Source: an uncultured Bifidobacterium sp. (lineage in GTDB: Bacteria > Actinomycetota > Actinomycetes > Actinomycetales > Bifidobacteriaceae). Taken from it: a DNA stretch of 20,424 nt. The notes under the pieces were generated by a model. The model saw only the letters and a program-made list of their open reading frames with translations. It did not search any database and had not been told where the DNA came from. The stretch lies in assembly GCA_937874315.1 (NCBI GenBank), contig CALNAE010000073.1:1-20424 (forward strand). The letters run 5' to 3'. Positions 1-9,258 of the stretch are shown here, piece by piece; the first letter of the stretch is position 1, and every line of letters begins with the position of its first letter. A program made the position numbers and the translations under genes.

Positions 1-192
1 GTTGGGATGAAATACTGTTTGGCGAATAATCTCGACCATCGGACCGCGTGATTCCGACGGCTGAGCCAGGAGGCCACGGCTGGGTCGGAGGCTGGCCCGG
101 TCGGAGGCTAGACCCTGTTGGAGAGCCGCGTTTCGGTCAGGAAACTCGGCCCGGTCAGCAGGCCACTGCCGGGTCAAGAAACCACGGTTTGA
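1..192. other. Left-edge non-coding stretch
   Basis: No gene can be supported here. Two short plus-strand frames open at the window edge could be the tail of an upstream gene: frame 3 reads WDEILFGE then TAA at 27-29, and frame 1 ends with TGA at 49-51. A minus-strand ATG at 39 starts a 13-codon frame running off the edge. None is long enough to choose between. From about position 64 the sequence becomes a degenerate tandem repeat, listed separately. By analogy with the other repeat-bearing gene ends in the window, a plus-strand gene ending just inside the left edge is the likelier arrangement. Confidence 0.4.
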
Positions 193-217
193 TCAGGAGA
201 CCACGTCGATCAGGCAC
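64..217. repeat. Degenerate ~18-bp tandem repeat, about nine units
   Basis: Aligning on the GTC/GATC core of each unit gives anchor cytosines near 67, 86, 102, 120, 138, 156, 175, 194 and 211, so spacing is 16-19 bp. The rough consensus is GGTCAGGAGRCCACGGCCC. Units at the right, such as GATCAGGAGACCACG from 191, are clearest; those around 118-135 are the most decayed. The last two units lie inside the 3' end of the minus-strand phosphodiesterase gene, and its TGA stop (193-195) is part of a unit. No unit is a strong dyad, so this is not an obvious terminator or CRISPR. Confidence 0.6.
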
Positions 218-1440
218 GGGATATCGGATTCCAGCATGCTCAACGAGCCATGCACGCTGGGTAGTCTCGTAGCCTTATCGCTTTGCGAACGGGAATCCAC
301 GATGGTCAGCTGCTCGCCGGCGGACACCAACACGTCGCCGAGCATCGGCCTGACCCTCGGGTCAACCAACCCATATGCCCCGACCCCCAGCGCCTCATCT
401 CTGGTCCGCACCACGGCGCGGCCTGCCAGAATCGAGCGCCAGCGTTCGGCGATTCTGTCGGCGGCACCCTCCTCCTGCGCATAGAGCATCACCGATCGCG
501 GTTCGCCCCCGACCAGCGCCACATCCTCGGTGAGCTCCTCATGCTCTCGCAAATCCAAGCGCTGCTGCGGAACCGACGAGATCATGCCGTGGTCGGCTAC
601 GATAACGATCAGCGTGCCTTTGGGCGACAGTCTGCTCAGCATGCCCAGCTGCGCGTCGACGCGCTCCAGGGCGCCGATCCAACGCTCGCTCTGCCATCCA
701 TAGTTATGGCCGATCTTATCCGTGTCGCGGATATACAGATACGTCAACCCGGGCGTGGCCGCGGCACGACACGCCGCCTTCACTCGATCGTTGGCATGGT
801 CGTTGCCGACGTATTCGGCTCCGCGCAAGGCGGCCCTGGTCAACGGGGAATTCTCGAATTTCGGCAACCCGGAACTGGTGACGCGAACACCCCGGGTCGT
901 CAGCTGCTCGAAGATGGTCGGTTGCCGCTGTAGATCGGCGGGGTCGGGGGCATTCTTGAACTGAATGAGCTGGGAAAGTTTGCCGTTGCTCGGGTTGCGC
1001 TGGGTATAACCGGTCATGCCGGTCAGACCGGGACAGGTTCCCGTGCCGAAGGTCGCCATGGCGGCCGCGGTCGTGCTGGGCGCGCATGTGGCGATGGGCC
1101 GCTGGTTCGCATGGTCGTGCAGCAGCGAGCGCAGATACGGCGTATGCCCGATGCGCCCGGCAAGATTCCAGTACCCCAGTCCATCCACCAGCACGACGAT
1201 CGCCGAACTCGCCTGCGGTATCCCCAACGCACGACGAACCGCATCCGGGTCGCGATGCACGGCGGTGGACACGGGAGCGCCTATCGCCGCACTCAACGCG
1301 GGCAGAACACCGGAGAGATGGAGCATGCCGCCGCGTGCATGGTCCACGTCGGTCTGACGATGCGTCGTCACGGCGTCCTCATACCGCGTCGTAGTCTGCA
1401 GTCGCAACAATTCGTCCCTGGACGGCATATCAACACCCAT
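193..1440 (-). CDS. Type I phosphodiesterase / nucleotide pyrophosphatase family protein (alkaline phosphatase superfamily)
   Basis: The 415-residue product has the metal-binding plan of the alkaline phosphatase superfamily, nucleotide pyrophosphatase/phosphodiesterase branch. VLVDGLG carries a first metal-ligand Asp near residue 86. APSTTAAA supplies the Thr nucleophile near 123-124. DTDKIGH gives Asp/His near 241 and 245, VADHGM gives Asp/His near 283-284, and VHGS near the C-terminus gives the last His near 397. Members hydrolyse phosphodiester or phosphomonoester bonds with two metal ions; the substrate here is unknown. No signal peptide or membrane segment is evident, so it is probably cytoplasmic. 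The frame is open upstream to 1668, but that would overlap parC. The ATG at 1440 is preceded by AAGAG very close to the start; the ATG at 1428 is an alternative. It is divergent from parC. A phosphatase of this type near sigma-factor and topoisomerase genes is common in actinobacteria. Confidence 0.88.
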   Translation of the reverse strand: MGVDMPSRDELLRLQTTTRYEDAVTTHRQTDVDHARGGMLHLSGVLPALSAAIGAPVSTAVHRDPDAVRRALGIPQASSAIVVLVDGLGYWNLAGRIGHTPYLRSLLHDHANQRPIATCAPSTTAAAMATFGTGTCPGLTGMTGYTQRNPSNGKLSQLIQFKNAPDPADLQRQPTIFEQLTTRGVRVTSSGLPKFENSPLTRAALRGAEYVGNDHANDRVKAACRAAATPGLTYLYIRDTDKIGHNYGWQSERWIGALERVDAQLGMLSRLSPKGTLIVIVADHGMISSVPQQRLDLREHEELTEDVALVGGEPRSVMLYAQEEGAADRIAERWRSILAGRAVVRTRDEALGVGAYGLVDPRVRPMLGDVLVSAGEQLTIVDSRSQSDKATRLPSVHGSLSMLESDIPCLIDVVS

Positions 1441-1512
1441 GGCTCTTATTGAATCACCGCAGGCGGAGATATCCGAGGAAACACGAGGCCCGGACGACAC
1501 CAATACGTCACT

Positions 1513-1540
1513 TTGACCTACCAGTCGGATACCATAAAGC
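1513..1540 (+). promoter_or_regulatory. Possible parC promoter
   Basis: TTGACC at 1513-1518 is a good -35 match. Sixteen bases later TAAAGC (1535-1540) is a mediocre -10 match. The element lies 33 bp before the parC ATG, in the 133-bp divergent region shared with the phosphodiesterase gene. It is based on motif reading only. Confidence 0.3.
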
Positions 1541-1573
1541 GGATTGTGAAGCACATCAAGGGAGTTTTCAGGA

Positions 1574-4231
1574 ATGGCAGCACGTCGCAAACCGGCACAA
1601 CCGTCCTTTGATCCGAGGACGGTCAAAGAGCATATCGTCGAAACACCGTTGAACGAGGAGATGAGCAAATCCTTCCTCGAATACGCCTATTCGGTGATTT
1701 ACGCGCGCGCCCTGCCGGACGCACGGGACGGACTCAAACCAGTCCAGCGCCGCATCATCTATCAGATGGGCCAGATGAATCTCACTCCGGATCGCGCCTA
1801 CATGAAATCGGCCCGCGTAGTCGGCGAGGTCATGGGAAAGCTTCACCCCCACGGTGATTCCGCCATCTACGAGGCGATGGTTCGTCTGGCTCAGCCCTTT
1901 GCCATGCGCTTGCCGTTGGTCGACGGGCACGGCAACTTCGGCTCTCTGGATGACGGTCCCGCGGCTTCCCGCTATACCGAGGCCCGGCTTGCGCCCGCAG
2001 CGCTGGGCATGAACGCCAGCATCGACGAGGATACCGTCGATTTCACACCGAATTACGACAACAAGTTGCAGGAACCGACAGTATTGCCTGCGGCGATCCC
2101 CAACCTGCTGGTCAACGGCGCATCCGGCATCGCAGTCGGCATGGCCACCAATATGGCCACGCACAATCTCGGCGAGGTCGTGGCCGCGGCCAAGCACCTC
2201 ATGGATCACCCGGACGCCACCCTCGAGGAACTGATGCGTTTCGTGCCGGGTCCCGACTGGCCAGGCGGGGGAATCGTCATCGGTCGCGACGGTATCCGGG
2301 ACGCCTATCGCACCGGTCGCGGCACGCTCGTCACGCGAGCCAACGCCCATATCGAGAACGTGACGGCGCGCAAAAAAGCGGTCGTGGTCACCGAGCTGCC
2401 CTTCATGATCGGTCCCGAACGCATTCTCGAGCGCATTTCGGAGGGCGTCAAGAACCACAAGCTCGAAGGCATCTCCGGCGCGATCGACCTGACCGACCGG
2501 CATAACGGCACCCGCCTGGTCATCGAGATCAAAACCGGCTTCGACCCGGATGCGGTGATGGCGCAGTTGTTCAAGCACACGCCGTTGGAGGACAGTTTCA
2601 CCATGAACAACGTCGCGCTGGTCGGCGGGCGCCCCCACACCATGGGACTCAAGGAGATGCTCGAAGTCTGGGTCGAGCATCGGCGCATCGTGATCCGCAG
2701 ACGCAGCGAGTTCCGCCGCAGAAAGGCCAAGGAACGGCTGCATCTGGTCGAGGGCATGCTGCTTGCCCTGATCGATATCGACGAGGTCATCCAGGTCATC
2801 CGCACCTCCGAAAACGCCGATACCGCCAAGACCCGACTCATGGCGGTATTCGACCTCGACGAGATCCAGGCGCAGTATATCCTCGATCTGCGGTTGCGCC
2901 GTCTGACCAAAATCAGCCGCATCGAGTTGGAATCAGAGCGCGATGACCTGGAACGTCGCATCGAGGAGCTGGATCGCATTCTCTCCTCTGCCAAGAAGCT
3001 GGACGCGGTTATCACCGGCGAAATGGACGATGTCGTCGCGCAATGGGACACCCCGCGGCGTACCGTGCTGCTCGATCAGGGTCCTTCGGGCGAGCTCTCC
3101 CCCGTACTGGCGCAAGGCGACACCTCGGTGCGGCATTCAGCCATCGCCGCGATCCACGCCGCGACATCGGTGTCGTCGGCGGCAGCCGACGTCGCGGCAG
3201 CCGCCAAGGCCAGCAAGGCCGGGCAACATGAGGCCGCCGCCTCGGCGCTGCAGCTCGACGACGAGCCCTGCACGGTCCTGTTCAGCGCATCAGGCCTCGT
3301 GGCGCGCAGCCAACCCGGCGCATCGGACATCTGGCGTACCCGTTCCGCATCGGATGGCAGGGCCGCCGACGATCAGATACTCGCCGCGGTGACCACCACC
3401 ACCCGGGCTTCCTATGGACTCATCACCTCGGCGGGGCGGCTCGTGCTGGCTCATGTCTCCGACCTGCCGGCATTGCCTGCAACGGTCACATTGTCACTGA
3501 GCGGCGGCGTGCATGCCGATGAGCTGCTTGCGCTGACCTCCAGCACCGATGCCGTTCCCGGCGAGCATGTCGTCACCGTGATTTCCATGGCCGAAGGCGA
3601 GCCGCCGCTGGCGATCGGAACGAGGCGCGGCATCGTCAAACGTTGGAATCGCGAGTCCCCCACGACAATGGATTCCTGGAGCGTCATCGATCTCAAGGAC
3701 GATGACATGGTGGTGTTCGCGGCTCCGTCCGCCGACGACGACCGGCTGGTGCTCATCGCATCTGATTCCTCGCTACTGACCTACGACGCGACTTTGGTTC
3801 GTCCGCAGGGGCGCACGGCGGGTGGGATGGCCGGCATGAAACTCGCCGACAATCGCACCGTCGTCGCCTTCAATGTCGTGCGGTCCGCCAATATTGCCTG
3901 GACCTACGACGAAGGCGAGAACGGGCTGTTCTCCGCATCGGGAGCGGTGGTGTTGACTGTGGCCGGCGACGGCGACGCCCTAGCGGGCACTGACAACGGC
4001 GCCGCGAAAATCACGCCACTGGAGATGTACCCGACCAAGGGGCGCGGCACCGGAGGCGTGCGTTCACAGCGTTTCCTCAAGGACCAGAACACACTGCTAT
4101 GTGCCTGGGTCGGTCCCTATCCGCTGCGCGCCAGCACCGCGGGCAACGCGCCGGTGGAGCTGCCGAAACCGGATATGCGTCGCGACGCCTCCGGTGTCGA
4201 ACTCGCGGCCCCCATAGGATTCATCGCTTAG
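1574..4231 (+). CDS. parC: DNA topoisomerase IV subunit A
   Basis: This is the breakage-reunion subunit of topoisomerase IV, which with ParE unlinks daughter chromosomes. The 885-residue protein has the full type IIA A-subunit plan. The winged-helix core holds the quinolone-contact region HPHGDSAIYE, with Ser96 and Glu100 at the usual positions. The catalytic tyrosine is Tyr134 in AASRYTEARL. A tower/coiled-coil region follows and then a C-terminal beta-pinwheel. The GyrA box of true gyrases is only represented by a degenerate QGRTAGG at about 745-751, which favours ParC over GyrA. An Ala-rich stretch at about 522-558 sits at the junction with the C-terminal domain and looks like a lineage-specific insertion. 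The start is supported by AAGGGAG at 1558-1564, nine bases before the ATG. The partner parE lies about 7.4 kb away on the opposite strand rather than in an operon. The gene converges with lhr. Confidence 0.93.
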   Translation: MAARRKPAQPSFDPRTVKEHIVETPLNEEMSKSFLEYAYSVIYARALPDARDGLKPVQRRIIYQMGQMNLTPDRAYMKSARVVGEVMGKLHPHGDSAIYEAMVRLAQPFAMRLPLVDGHGNFGSLDDGPAASRYTEARLAPAALGMNASIDEDTVDFTPNYDNKLQEPTVLPAAIPNLLVNGASGIAVGMATNMATHNLGEVVAAAKHLMDHPDATLEELMRFVPGPDWPGGGIVIGRDGIRDAYRTGRGTLVTRANAHIENVTARKKAVVVTELPFMIGPERILERISEGVKNHKLEGISGAIDLTDRHNGTRLVIEIKTGFDPDAVMAQLFKHTPLEDSFTMNNVALVGGRPHTMGLKEMLEVWVEHRRIVIRRRSEFRRRKAKERLHLVEGMLLALIDIDEVIQVIRTSENADTAKTRLMAVFDLDEIQAQYILDLRLRRLTKISRIELESERDDLERRIEELDRILSSAKKLDAVITGEMDDVVAQWDTPRRTVLLDQGPSGELSPVLAQGDTSVRHSAIAAIHAATSVSSAAADVAAAAKASKAGQHEAAASALQLDDEPCTVLFSASGLVARSQPGASDIWRTRSASDGRAADDQILAAVTTTTRASYGLITSAGRLVLAHVSDLPALPATVTLSLSGGVHADELLALTSSTDAVPGEHVVTVISMAEGEPPLAIGTRRGIVKRWNRESPTTMDSWSVIDLKDDDMVVFAAPSADDDRLVLIASDSSLLTYDATLVRPQGRTAGGMAGMKLADNRTVVAFNVVRSANIAWTYDEGENGLFSASGAVVLTVAGDGDALAGTDNGAAKITPLEMYPTKGRGTGGVRSQRFLKDQNTLLCAWVGPYPLRASTAGNAPVELPKPDMRRDASGVELAAPIGFIA

Positions 4232-4271
4232 AAACGTTTGATCGCCGACGGTAGGCCGATCAGATTCGATC

Positions 4272-4308
4272 ACCTGGTATCGTCAATGACCTGCTAGCGA
4301 TACCAGGT
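4272..4308. terminator. Hairpin between converging parC and lhr
   Basis: ACCTGGTATCG (4272-4282) and CGATACCAGGT (4298-4308) form a perfect 11-bp stem around a 15-nt loop. The right arm is inside the last codons of lhr and the lhr stop (4294-4296) is in the loop. There is no T-tract on either strand, so termination in both directions is inferred from position and symmetry. Confidence 0.55.
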
Positions 4309-7300
4309 CATGCCGCGTGGACCGAACGTGAAACCGGCCTCACGCATCATCGATGTGAAGCGATTACGGCGGTCGAACCGTGCGCCGTCGATATCGGCGA
4401 ATGTCACGGTTCGACGGCCGGCTCGAGTCGAGTATGCGCCGAGCTGAGCGAGGGCCGCCACCAATTGGCCGCGGGTAAGGCCCGACAACCGAGCGATTCC
4501 CCCGGGAGCGACCTCACGTGAGCCCTGATCCGTCGGTTCGGGAGCGCCCACGGCCATGGGCATATCACGAACGAAGCCGAGCAGATGATGACCGGATGCC
4601 GCCGCATACAAAACCGGACGGCCCGCCATGAACACCACGACATTCCCGGCGCGATGCGAAGGCCTGAGCGTCGTTTCGGTAGCCGTCGGCGGCCAAGAGC
4701 CGATCCACCCGGCGAGATTCGCCGGATCCATAGTGTCCAATGCGATGGCCGCCTGATGCCGCGTCGTCGCCGGGCGAACATGTGCGTCGGCCGTGGCCGA
4801 CACATCCGACACATCCGATATGGAAGCCATGGATGCCGACAGCGACAGCGCCCGCGGTGCGGAGGCGGCGCTCTGGGATGCTTCGGTCATGATGTCGGGA
4901 CTTGTGCCAGGGCACCGCACGTCGTGCAGGTCTCGGACCGACCGCAGCTCGTCGATGGTCTCACGACGCGCGAACTGCGCGGCGCCCAATCCCGTGACGA
5001 ATACGCCACGCATCAACACACCGGCATCCTCCAGACGGCGCAGCACGGGATACAGTCCCGAGAAGCCGCCGGGAATCGCCTCCCTGTCGACGAGGGGCTG
5101 CGCGATCAGACCGTAGCGGTCGAGCAATGCATCGATGCGGGCGAGCGCGGCACGCTCCGGCGCGTCGCTCGGCTCGACGATAGACCACAAGCCGCCAAGC
5201 TCCGGCGGCGTGCTCGAGCGCGTCGAAGACCGCAAACCGCCACGCATCGAGACACGCCTCTCACCGTACAAACCTTCCCGTAGGTCACCGCGCAGCCCCG
5301 TCGAGTCACCGCGACGCATCGCGGACCGACGCGAGGCCTGCCCGACCCTGGCGCGGATGGGCATAAAAGAGCTATTGGTCAGTGTCCCCCGCCAGACAAG
5401 CGACCACAACACGCGTTCGCATTCCTCGTCGCTCAATCTCGAAGAGCCCGGCAGCATGCGTTCCGCCGAAGCATGGAACGCGGGTGCGACGATCTCACCG
5501 GTCTCGACATCGACGTTCCCCTCGACGTCGCCGACAGTGGCCGTGTCGACGGTCAGGGCGTCATCGGCGGTTGCGGCATCTGTCCCGGTTTCGGTCGCAG
5601 CCAGGATCGCACGACACCGCTCAAAAAGCCGCCGTGCCGGATACGCGCCCCCGGATTGCAATACCCTCAGCATCACGGTCGCAAGACGCGACTGTGCGGC
5701 CTGTCCGTCGACGGCATCGATCAACGGTGAACCCGCCGGATACCACGCGACATCCCCCGTACCGCCGCCTGCACCATTCCCCTGCCCCGTCGAGTCGGCC
5801 ACCCACATGATCTGCCCGGAAGCCAAGGCTGCGTCAAGCATCGATGGTTCGTAACCGCGCACACGGGCGGGGAATACCGCTTGCTCCCACAACGATGCCG
5901 GCAGGCTCAGCCCCTCCAGCTGTTCGATGACGCGAATCAGCCCGTTCTCGCCCGCATGACGCTCCTCTCCTACTGGCCCCACTCCCTGGCGTCGCATCAC
6001 GAAACGCTGATACTCGTCGAGGCGCACGGGCGCTATGGCACGGCGCGCCTTGGCCAAGGAACGGCTTCGGATGCGGGCGAGTACATCGCGGTGCAGATAC
6101 TGCACGGCGGATCGCACGACGGCCGTTCCCGCGTCGGCGATCCCGGCCACGGACGTGCCTGTGGTAAACGTGCCTGTGATGAGCTCGCCCGCGGACTGCA
6201 TCGCATCGAGCTCATGCACCGCCTGTCGCGCATCGACGTCGAGCCGTGCGATGAGCTCATCGGCGGTGAAGGGTCCGTGGGTTTTGGCGAATCGTCTGAT
6301 TCTGCCGGTCAGATCGGTTTCTTCCAGCTGGTTCCAGAAATGAAGCGAGGACAACTCGGCTTCCACCTGCGCGATGACGCCGGGATCGAGCACCTGAGCG
6401 ATATGGCGAGTGCCGATCAAACGCTCCAACGCGTCCATGTCCATCGAAAGCAGTGAGACATTACGCTCCGCTTGGGGAATGTCGGATTGGTACATCACGG
6501 CGCCCACCACGCCGAAGAGCAGGTCGTCGGCGAACGGTGACGGCGCGTCGGTTCGCACCGCATGCCAGGAGACGCTCCCCTCGTCGATGTCCCGCATCAG
6601 CCGAGTCAGCGCAGGCATGTCGTACACATCCTGCAAACACTCCCGCGCCGTCTCGAGAAGCAACGGGAAATTATGGCGCGTCTTCGCCGCGGCGAGCAGC
6701 TGCGAGGCCCGCAACCGCTGTTGCCACAGCGGGACCCGCTTGCCCGGACGGGTACGGGGCATATACAACGATCTGGCGGCGCACTCCCGAAACCGTGTGG
6801 CGAACAGAACCGAACCGCTCACCTGCGCCTCGACGTCACGACGTAGCTCATCGGGGTCGAAGCGGAATATCGCATCGTCGGAGAGTTCCTCCTGGGCCTG
6901 GGGTATGCGCACCACGATGCCGTCGTCGTGCGCATAGCACTGGCCGTCGAACCCATATCGGGCCTGCAACCGTCTGGAGATGGCCAAAGCCCACGGTTCG
7001 TGTACTCTGCGACCGTATGGCGAATGCAATATCACCCGCCAGTCGTCCTCATCGTCAAGGCATCGCTCAATCACCAGGCTGCGATCGTCGGGGATCAGAT
7101 CGGTGGCACGCCGCTGCTCATCCAACAGCCGCGCGAGACTCGAACAGGCCGGATCATCCATGCCGTCGTCATGCAACCGTCGCATCGTCCGCGCATCGAA
7201 ACCGGCCGGTCTTCCGGCCGCCGACGCGATCAAGCCACCGGCCACGTCATGCGTGAACCGTGCGCAGACCAGCGCAAATTCGACATCGCGTCCCGCCTCA

Positions 7301-9255
7301 TCGCCATGCCAGAACGGCAACCGGGCGGTCCTCCCCGGTGCCGGCACGACGACGACACGATCATGAGTGATCTCCTGGATGCGCCAGGCGGAGGTTCCCA
7401 ACGTGATGACATCGCCCACCCGGGACTCATAGACCATCTCCTCATCGAGTTCACCGACCCGCCGGGGACCCGACTGCCCCTCGGTCTGCGGCACGACGAC
7501 GGTATACAGTCCTCGGTCGGGTATGGTGCCGCCCGAGGTCACGGCCAGACGCTGCGCACCGGGCCTGGCGATGATGACCCGGCGATCGTCGTCAAACGCC
7601 AACGGCGGGCGGAACGACGAGAATTCCTCGGTGTTATATCCTCCGGTGAGCATGTCGATCACCGCATCGAAGGAATCGCGATCCAACTTGGAGAACGGTG
7701 CGGCGCGCCGCGCCACACCGTACCATTCGCCGGGCTCCATGCCGTGCATGGCAACGGCGGCCACCGTCTGCTGCGCCAGGACGTCCAGCGGATTGCGTAG
7801 AACCTTCAGCGGCTCGAGATCGCCGGATCGCATGCCTTCGATCGTCGCGCCCATGGTGATGAGCTGACGCGGCGTCAATGGATAGAACACGGCGTGCGAG
7901 ACCCCGCCCACCTGATGATCGGCACGCCCGACGCGTTGCAGCCCCGATGCGACGGACATCGGCGGCGCGATCTGGATGACCATATCGACCGAGCCCATAT
8001 CGATGCCCAGTTCCAGGCTGCTCGTCGCCACGACGCACCGCAGACGCCCTCGCTTGAGATCCTCTTCGATGCGTTTGCGGCGTTCCTTGGACACGGATCC
8101 GTGATGAGCCATGGCGATGACGTCACCGTCGGCATGCGAGCCGACCAGCATGGTCGTGGAGCCTACCACCGAATCGATATGCGGCGCGTCGAAATCACTG
8201 ACCGGACGTTCCTGCCCGCCGTTCCAGGCATCACCCGCGTCTGCCGTGACGCCGTTGTTTTCCTGCATGTCATGACCCTTATCATCGCGACCATCGCCAT
8301 CATGGCCGAGCACATCACCGGCGTATCGGTCGTTGAGTCGGGCGGTGAGCTTTTCGGCCAGGCCGCGCGAATTGACGAATACGAGCGTCGTGTGATGACG
8401 AAGCACCTCGTCGAGGACACTGCGCTCGATGGCCGGCCAAACCGAGGATGGATGATCTTGCGCGCCCTGCGCGTCGTCCGGCTCCGCGTCGGCATCCGTG
8501 AACGGCGATTGGATCCGCAGCTCCATGCCCGCAGACGACGTCGGCCCGATGACGGTGACGGGCCGTCCGCCGCCGATGAAACGCGCCGCCTCTTCGGCCG
8601 GACGCACCGTCGCCGACAGGCCGATACGTTGCACCGGCGAAGCGGTGAGCAGTTCAAGACGCTCCAGGCTCAGGGCAAGGTGGGCGCCGCGTTTCGAACC
8701 GGCCAAGGCATGCACCTCATCGATGATGACGGTGCGGACATCGGAGAGTATCCTTCCCGCCTTCGAGGTGAGCAGCAGGTACAGGGATTCCGGGGTGGTG
8801 ACGAGAATGTCGGGCGGATGTGAGGCGATGGAGCGGCGCTCCTTCGCACTCGTATCGCCGCTTCTGATGGCCACGCGAATCGTGGGTGCCGCGCTGCCCT
8901 CGATGCGGCAGCGCTCACGGATTCCCGTCAACGGTTCCGTGAGATTCCTGGCGACATCCACCGCCAACGCCTTCAACGGCGAGATGTACAACACACGAAC
9001 GCCATGTCCGCTTTTTGTGGTGGCAGCGCCGGAACGCACCGAAGCGTCGACACGCATCAGCTGGTCAATGGCAGACAGAAACGCGGCCAGGGTCTTGCCA
9101 GAGCCCGTAGGCGCGACGACCAGCACGTTGTCACCGGACGCTATGGCCGGCCAAGCCCGTCGTTGCGCCACCGTGGGATCGCCGAACGTATCGGCGAACC
9201 AACGCCGCGTGGCAGGGGCGAACGTCTCCATACCCTCCACCACGTCAACACTCAT
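4294..9255 (-). CDS. lhr: Lhr-type ATP-dependent helicase (large helicase-related protein)
   Basis: Lhr is a superfamily 2 3'-to-5' nucleic-acid translocase that unwinds DNA and RNA:DNA duplexes and is linked to DNA repair. At 1653 residues this is full length, somewhat longer than the roughly 1500-residue relatives. RecA domain 1 has the Q motif near 31, Walker A APTGSGKT at 48-55, the DEVH box at 179-182 and SAT at 214-216. RecA domain 2 includes MAHHGSVSKE, TSSLELGID and QRVGRADH. The winged-helix, DEAD/H-associated and long Lhr C-terminal regions follow. Low-complexity insertions occur in RecA2 before the MAHHG motif and in two C-terminal linkers rich in Ala, Thr, Ser and Asp, one with a 9-bp tandem duplication at 4799-4816. 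The ATG at 9255 has no Shine-Dalgarno sequence but a -10-like CATAAT lies seven bases upstream. An ATG at 9231 is an alternative, though its GGAGGG is too close. The gene starts three bases after a small membrane ORF. Confidence 0.93.
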   Translation of the reverse strand: MSVDVVEGMETFAPATRRWFADTFGDPTVAQRRAWPAIASGDNVLVVAPTGSGKTLAAFLSAIDQLMRVDASVRSGAATTKSGHGVRVLYISPLKALAVDVARNLTEPLTGIRERCRIEGSAAPTIRVAIRSGDTSAKERRSIASHPPDILVTTPESLYLLLTSKAGRILSDVRTVIIDEVHALAGSKRGAHLALSLERLELLTASPVQRIGLSATVRPAEEAARFIGGGRPVTVIGPTSSAGMELRIQSPFTDADAEPDDAQGAQDHPSSVWPAIERSVLDEVLRHHTTLVFVNSRGLAEKLTARLNDRYAGDVLGHDGDGRDDKGHDMQENNGVTADAGDAWNGGQERPVSDFDAPHIDSVVGSTTMLVGSHADGDVIAMAHHGSVSKERRKRIEEDLKRGRLRCVVATSSLELGIDMGSVDMVIQIAPPMSVASGLQRVGRADHQVGGVSHAVFYPLTPRQLITMGATIEGMRSGDLEPLKVLRNPLDVLAQQTVAAVAMHGMEPGEWYGVARRAAPFSKLDRDSFDAVIDMLTGGYNTEEFSSFRPPLAFDDDRRVIIARPGAQRLAVTSGGTIPDRGLYTVVVPQTEGQSGPRRVGELDEEMVYESRVGDVITLGTSAWRIQEITHDRVVVVPAPGRTARLPFWHGDEAGRDVEFALVCARFTHDVAGGLIASAAGRPAGFDARTMRRLHDDGMDDPACSSLARLLDEQRRATDLIPDDRSLVIERCLDDEDDWRVILHSPYGRRVHEPWALAISRRLQARYGFDGQCYAHDDGIVVRIPQAQEELSDDAIFRFDPDELRRDVEAQVSGSVLFATRFRECAARSLYMPRTRPGKRVPLWQQRLRASQLLAAAKTRHNFPLLLETARECLQDVYDMPALTRLMRDIDEGSVSWHAVRTDAPSPFADDLLFGVVGAVMYQSDIPQAERNVSLLSMDMDALERLIGTRHIAQVLDPGVIAQVEAELSSLHFWNQLEETDLTGRIRRFAKTHGPFTADELIARLDVDARQAVHELDAMQSAGELITGTFTTGTSVAGIADAGTAVVRSAVQYLHRDVLARIRSRSLAKARRAIAPVRLDEYQRFVMRRQGVGPVGEERHAGENGLIRVIEQLEGLSLPASLWEQAVFPARVRGYEPSMLDAALASGQIMWVADSTGQGNGAGGGTGDVAWYPAGSPLIDAVDGQAAQSRLATVMLRVLQSGGAYPARRLFERCRAILAATETGTDAATADDALTVDTATVGDVEGNVDVETGEIVAPAFHASAERMLPGSSRLSDEECERVLWSLVWRGTLTNSSFMPIRARVGQASRRSAMRRGDSTGLRGDLREGLYGERRVSMRGGLRSSTRSSTPPELGGLWSIVEPSDAPERAALARIDALLDRYGLIAQPLVDREAIPGGFSGLYPVLRRLEDAGVLMRGVFVTGLGAAQFARRETIDELRSVRDLHDVRCPGTSPDIMTEASQSAASAPRALSLSASMASISDVSDVSATADAHVRPATTRHQAAIALDTMDPANLAGWIGSWPPTATETTLRPSHRAGNVVVFMAGRPVLYAAASGHHLLGFVRDMPMAVGAPEPTDQGSREVAPGGIARLSGLTRGQLVAALAQLGAYSTRAGRRTVTFADIDGARFDRRNRFTSMMREAGFTFGPRGMTWYR
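4799..4816. repeat. 9-bp tandem duplication inside lhr
   Basis: GACACATCC occurs twice in succession at 4799-4807 and 4808-4816. On the coding strand it gives the low-complexity ISDVSDV stretch in a C-terminal linker of Lhr. The length is a multiple of three, so the frame is kept. Confidence 0.75.
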
Positions 9256-9258
9256 GGT

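Noticed and set aside
3..29. Plus-strand fragment WDEILFGE ending in TAA
   Set aside because: It looks like a plausible protein C-terminus, but eight codons are too few to list as a gene, and another frame ends at 51.
1441..1668. 76-codon N-terminal extension of the phosphodiesterase frame to an ATG at 1668
   Set aside because: It overlaps the start of parC on the other strand, covers the parC ribosome site, and does not resemble the family.
1568..2743. 391-codon minus-strand frame
   Set aside because: It is antisense to the conserved parC core and its translation has no family character; GC-rich genes often leave such open antisense frames.
7894..8823. 309-codon plus-strand frame
   Set aside because: It is antisense to conserved Lhr helicase motifs, so it is a shadow frame.
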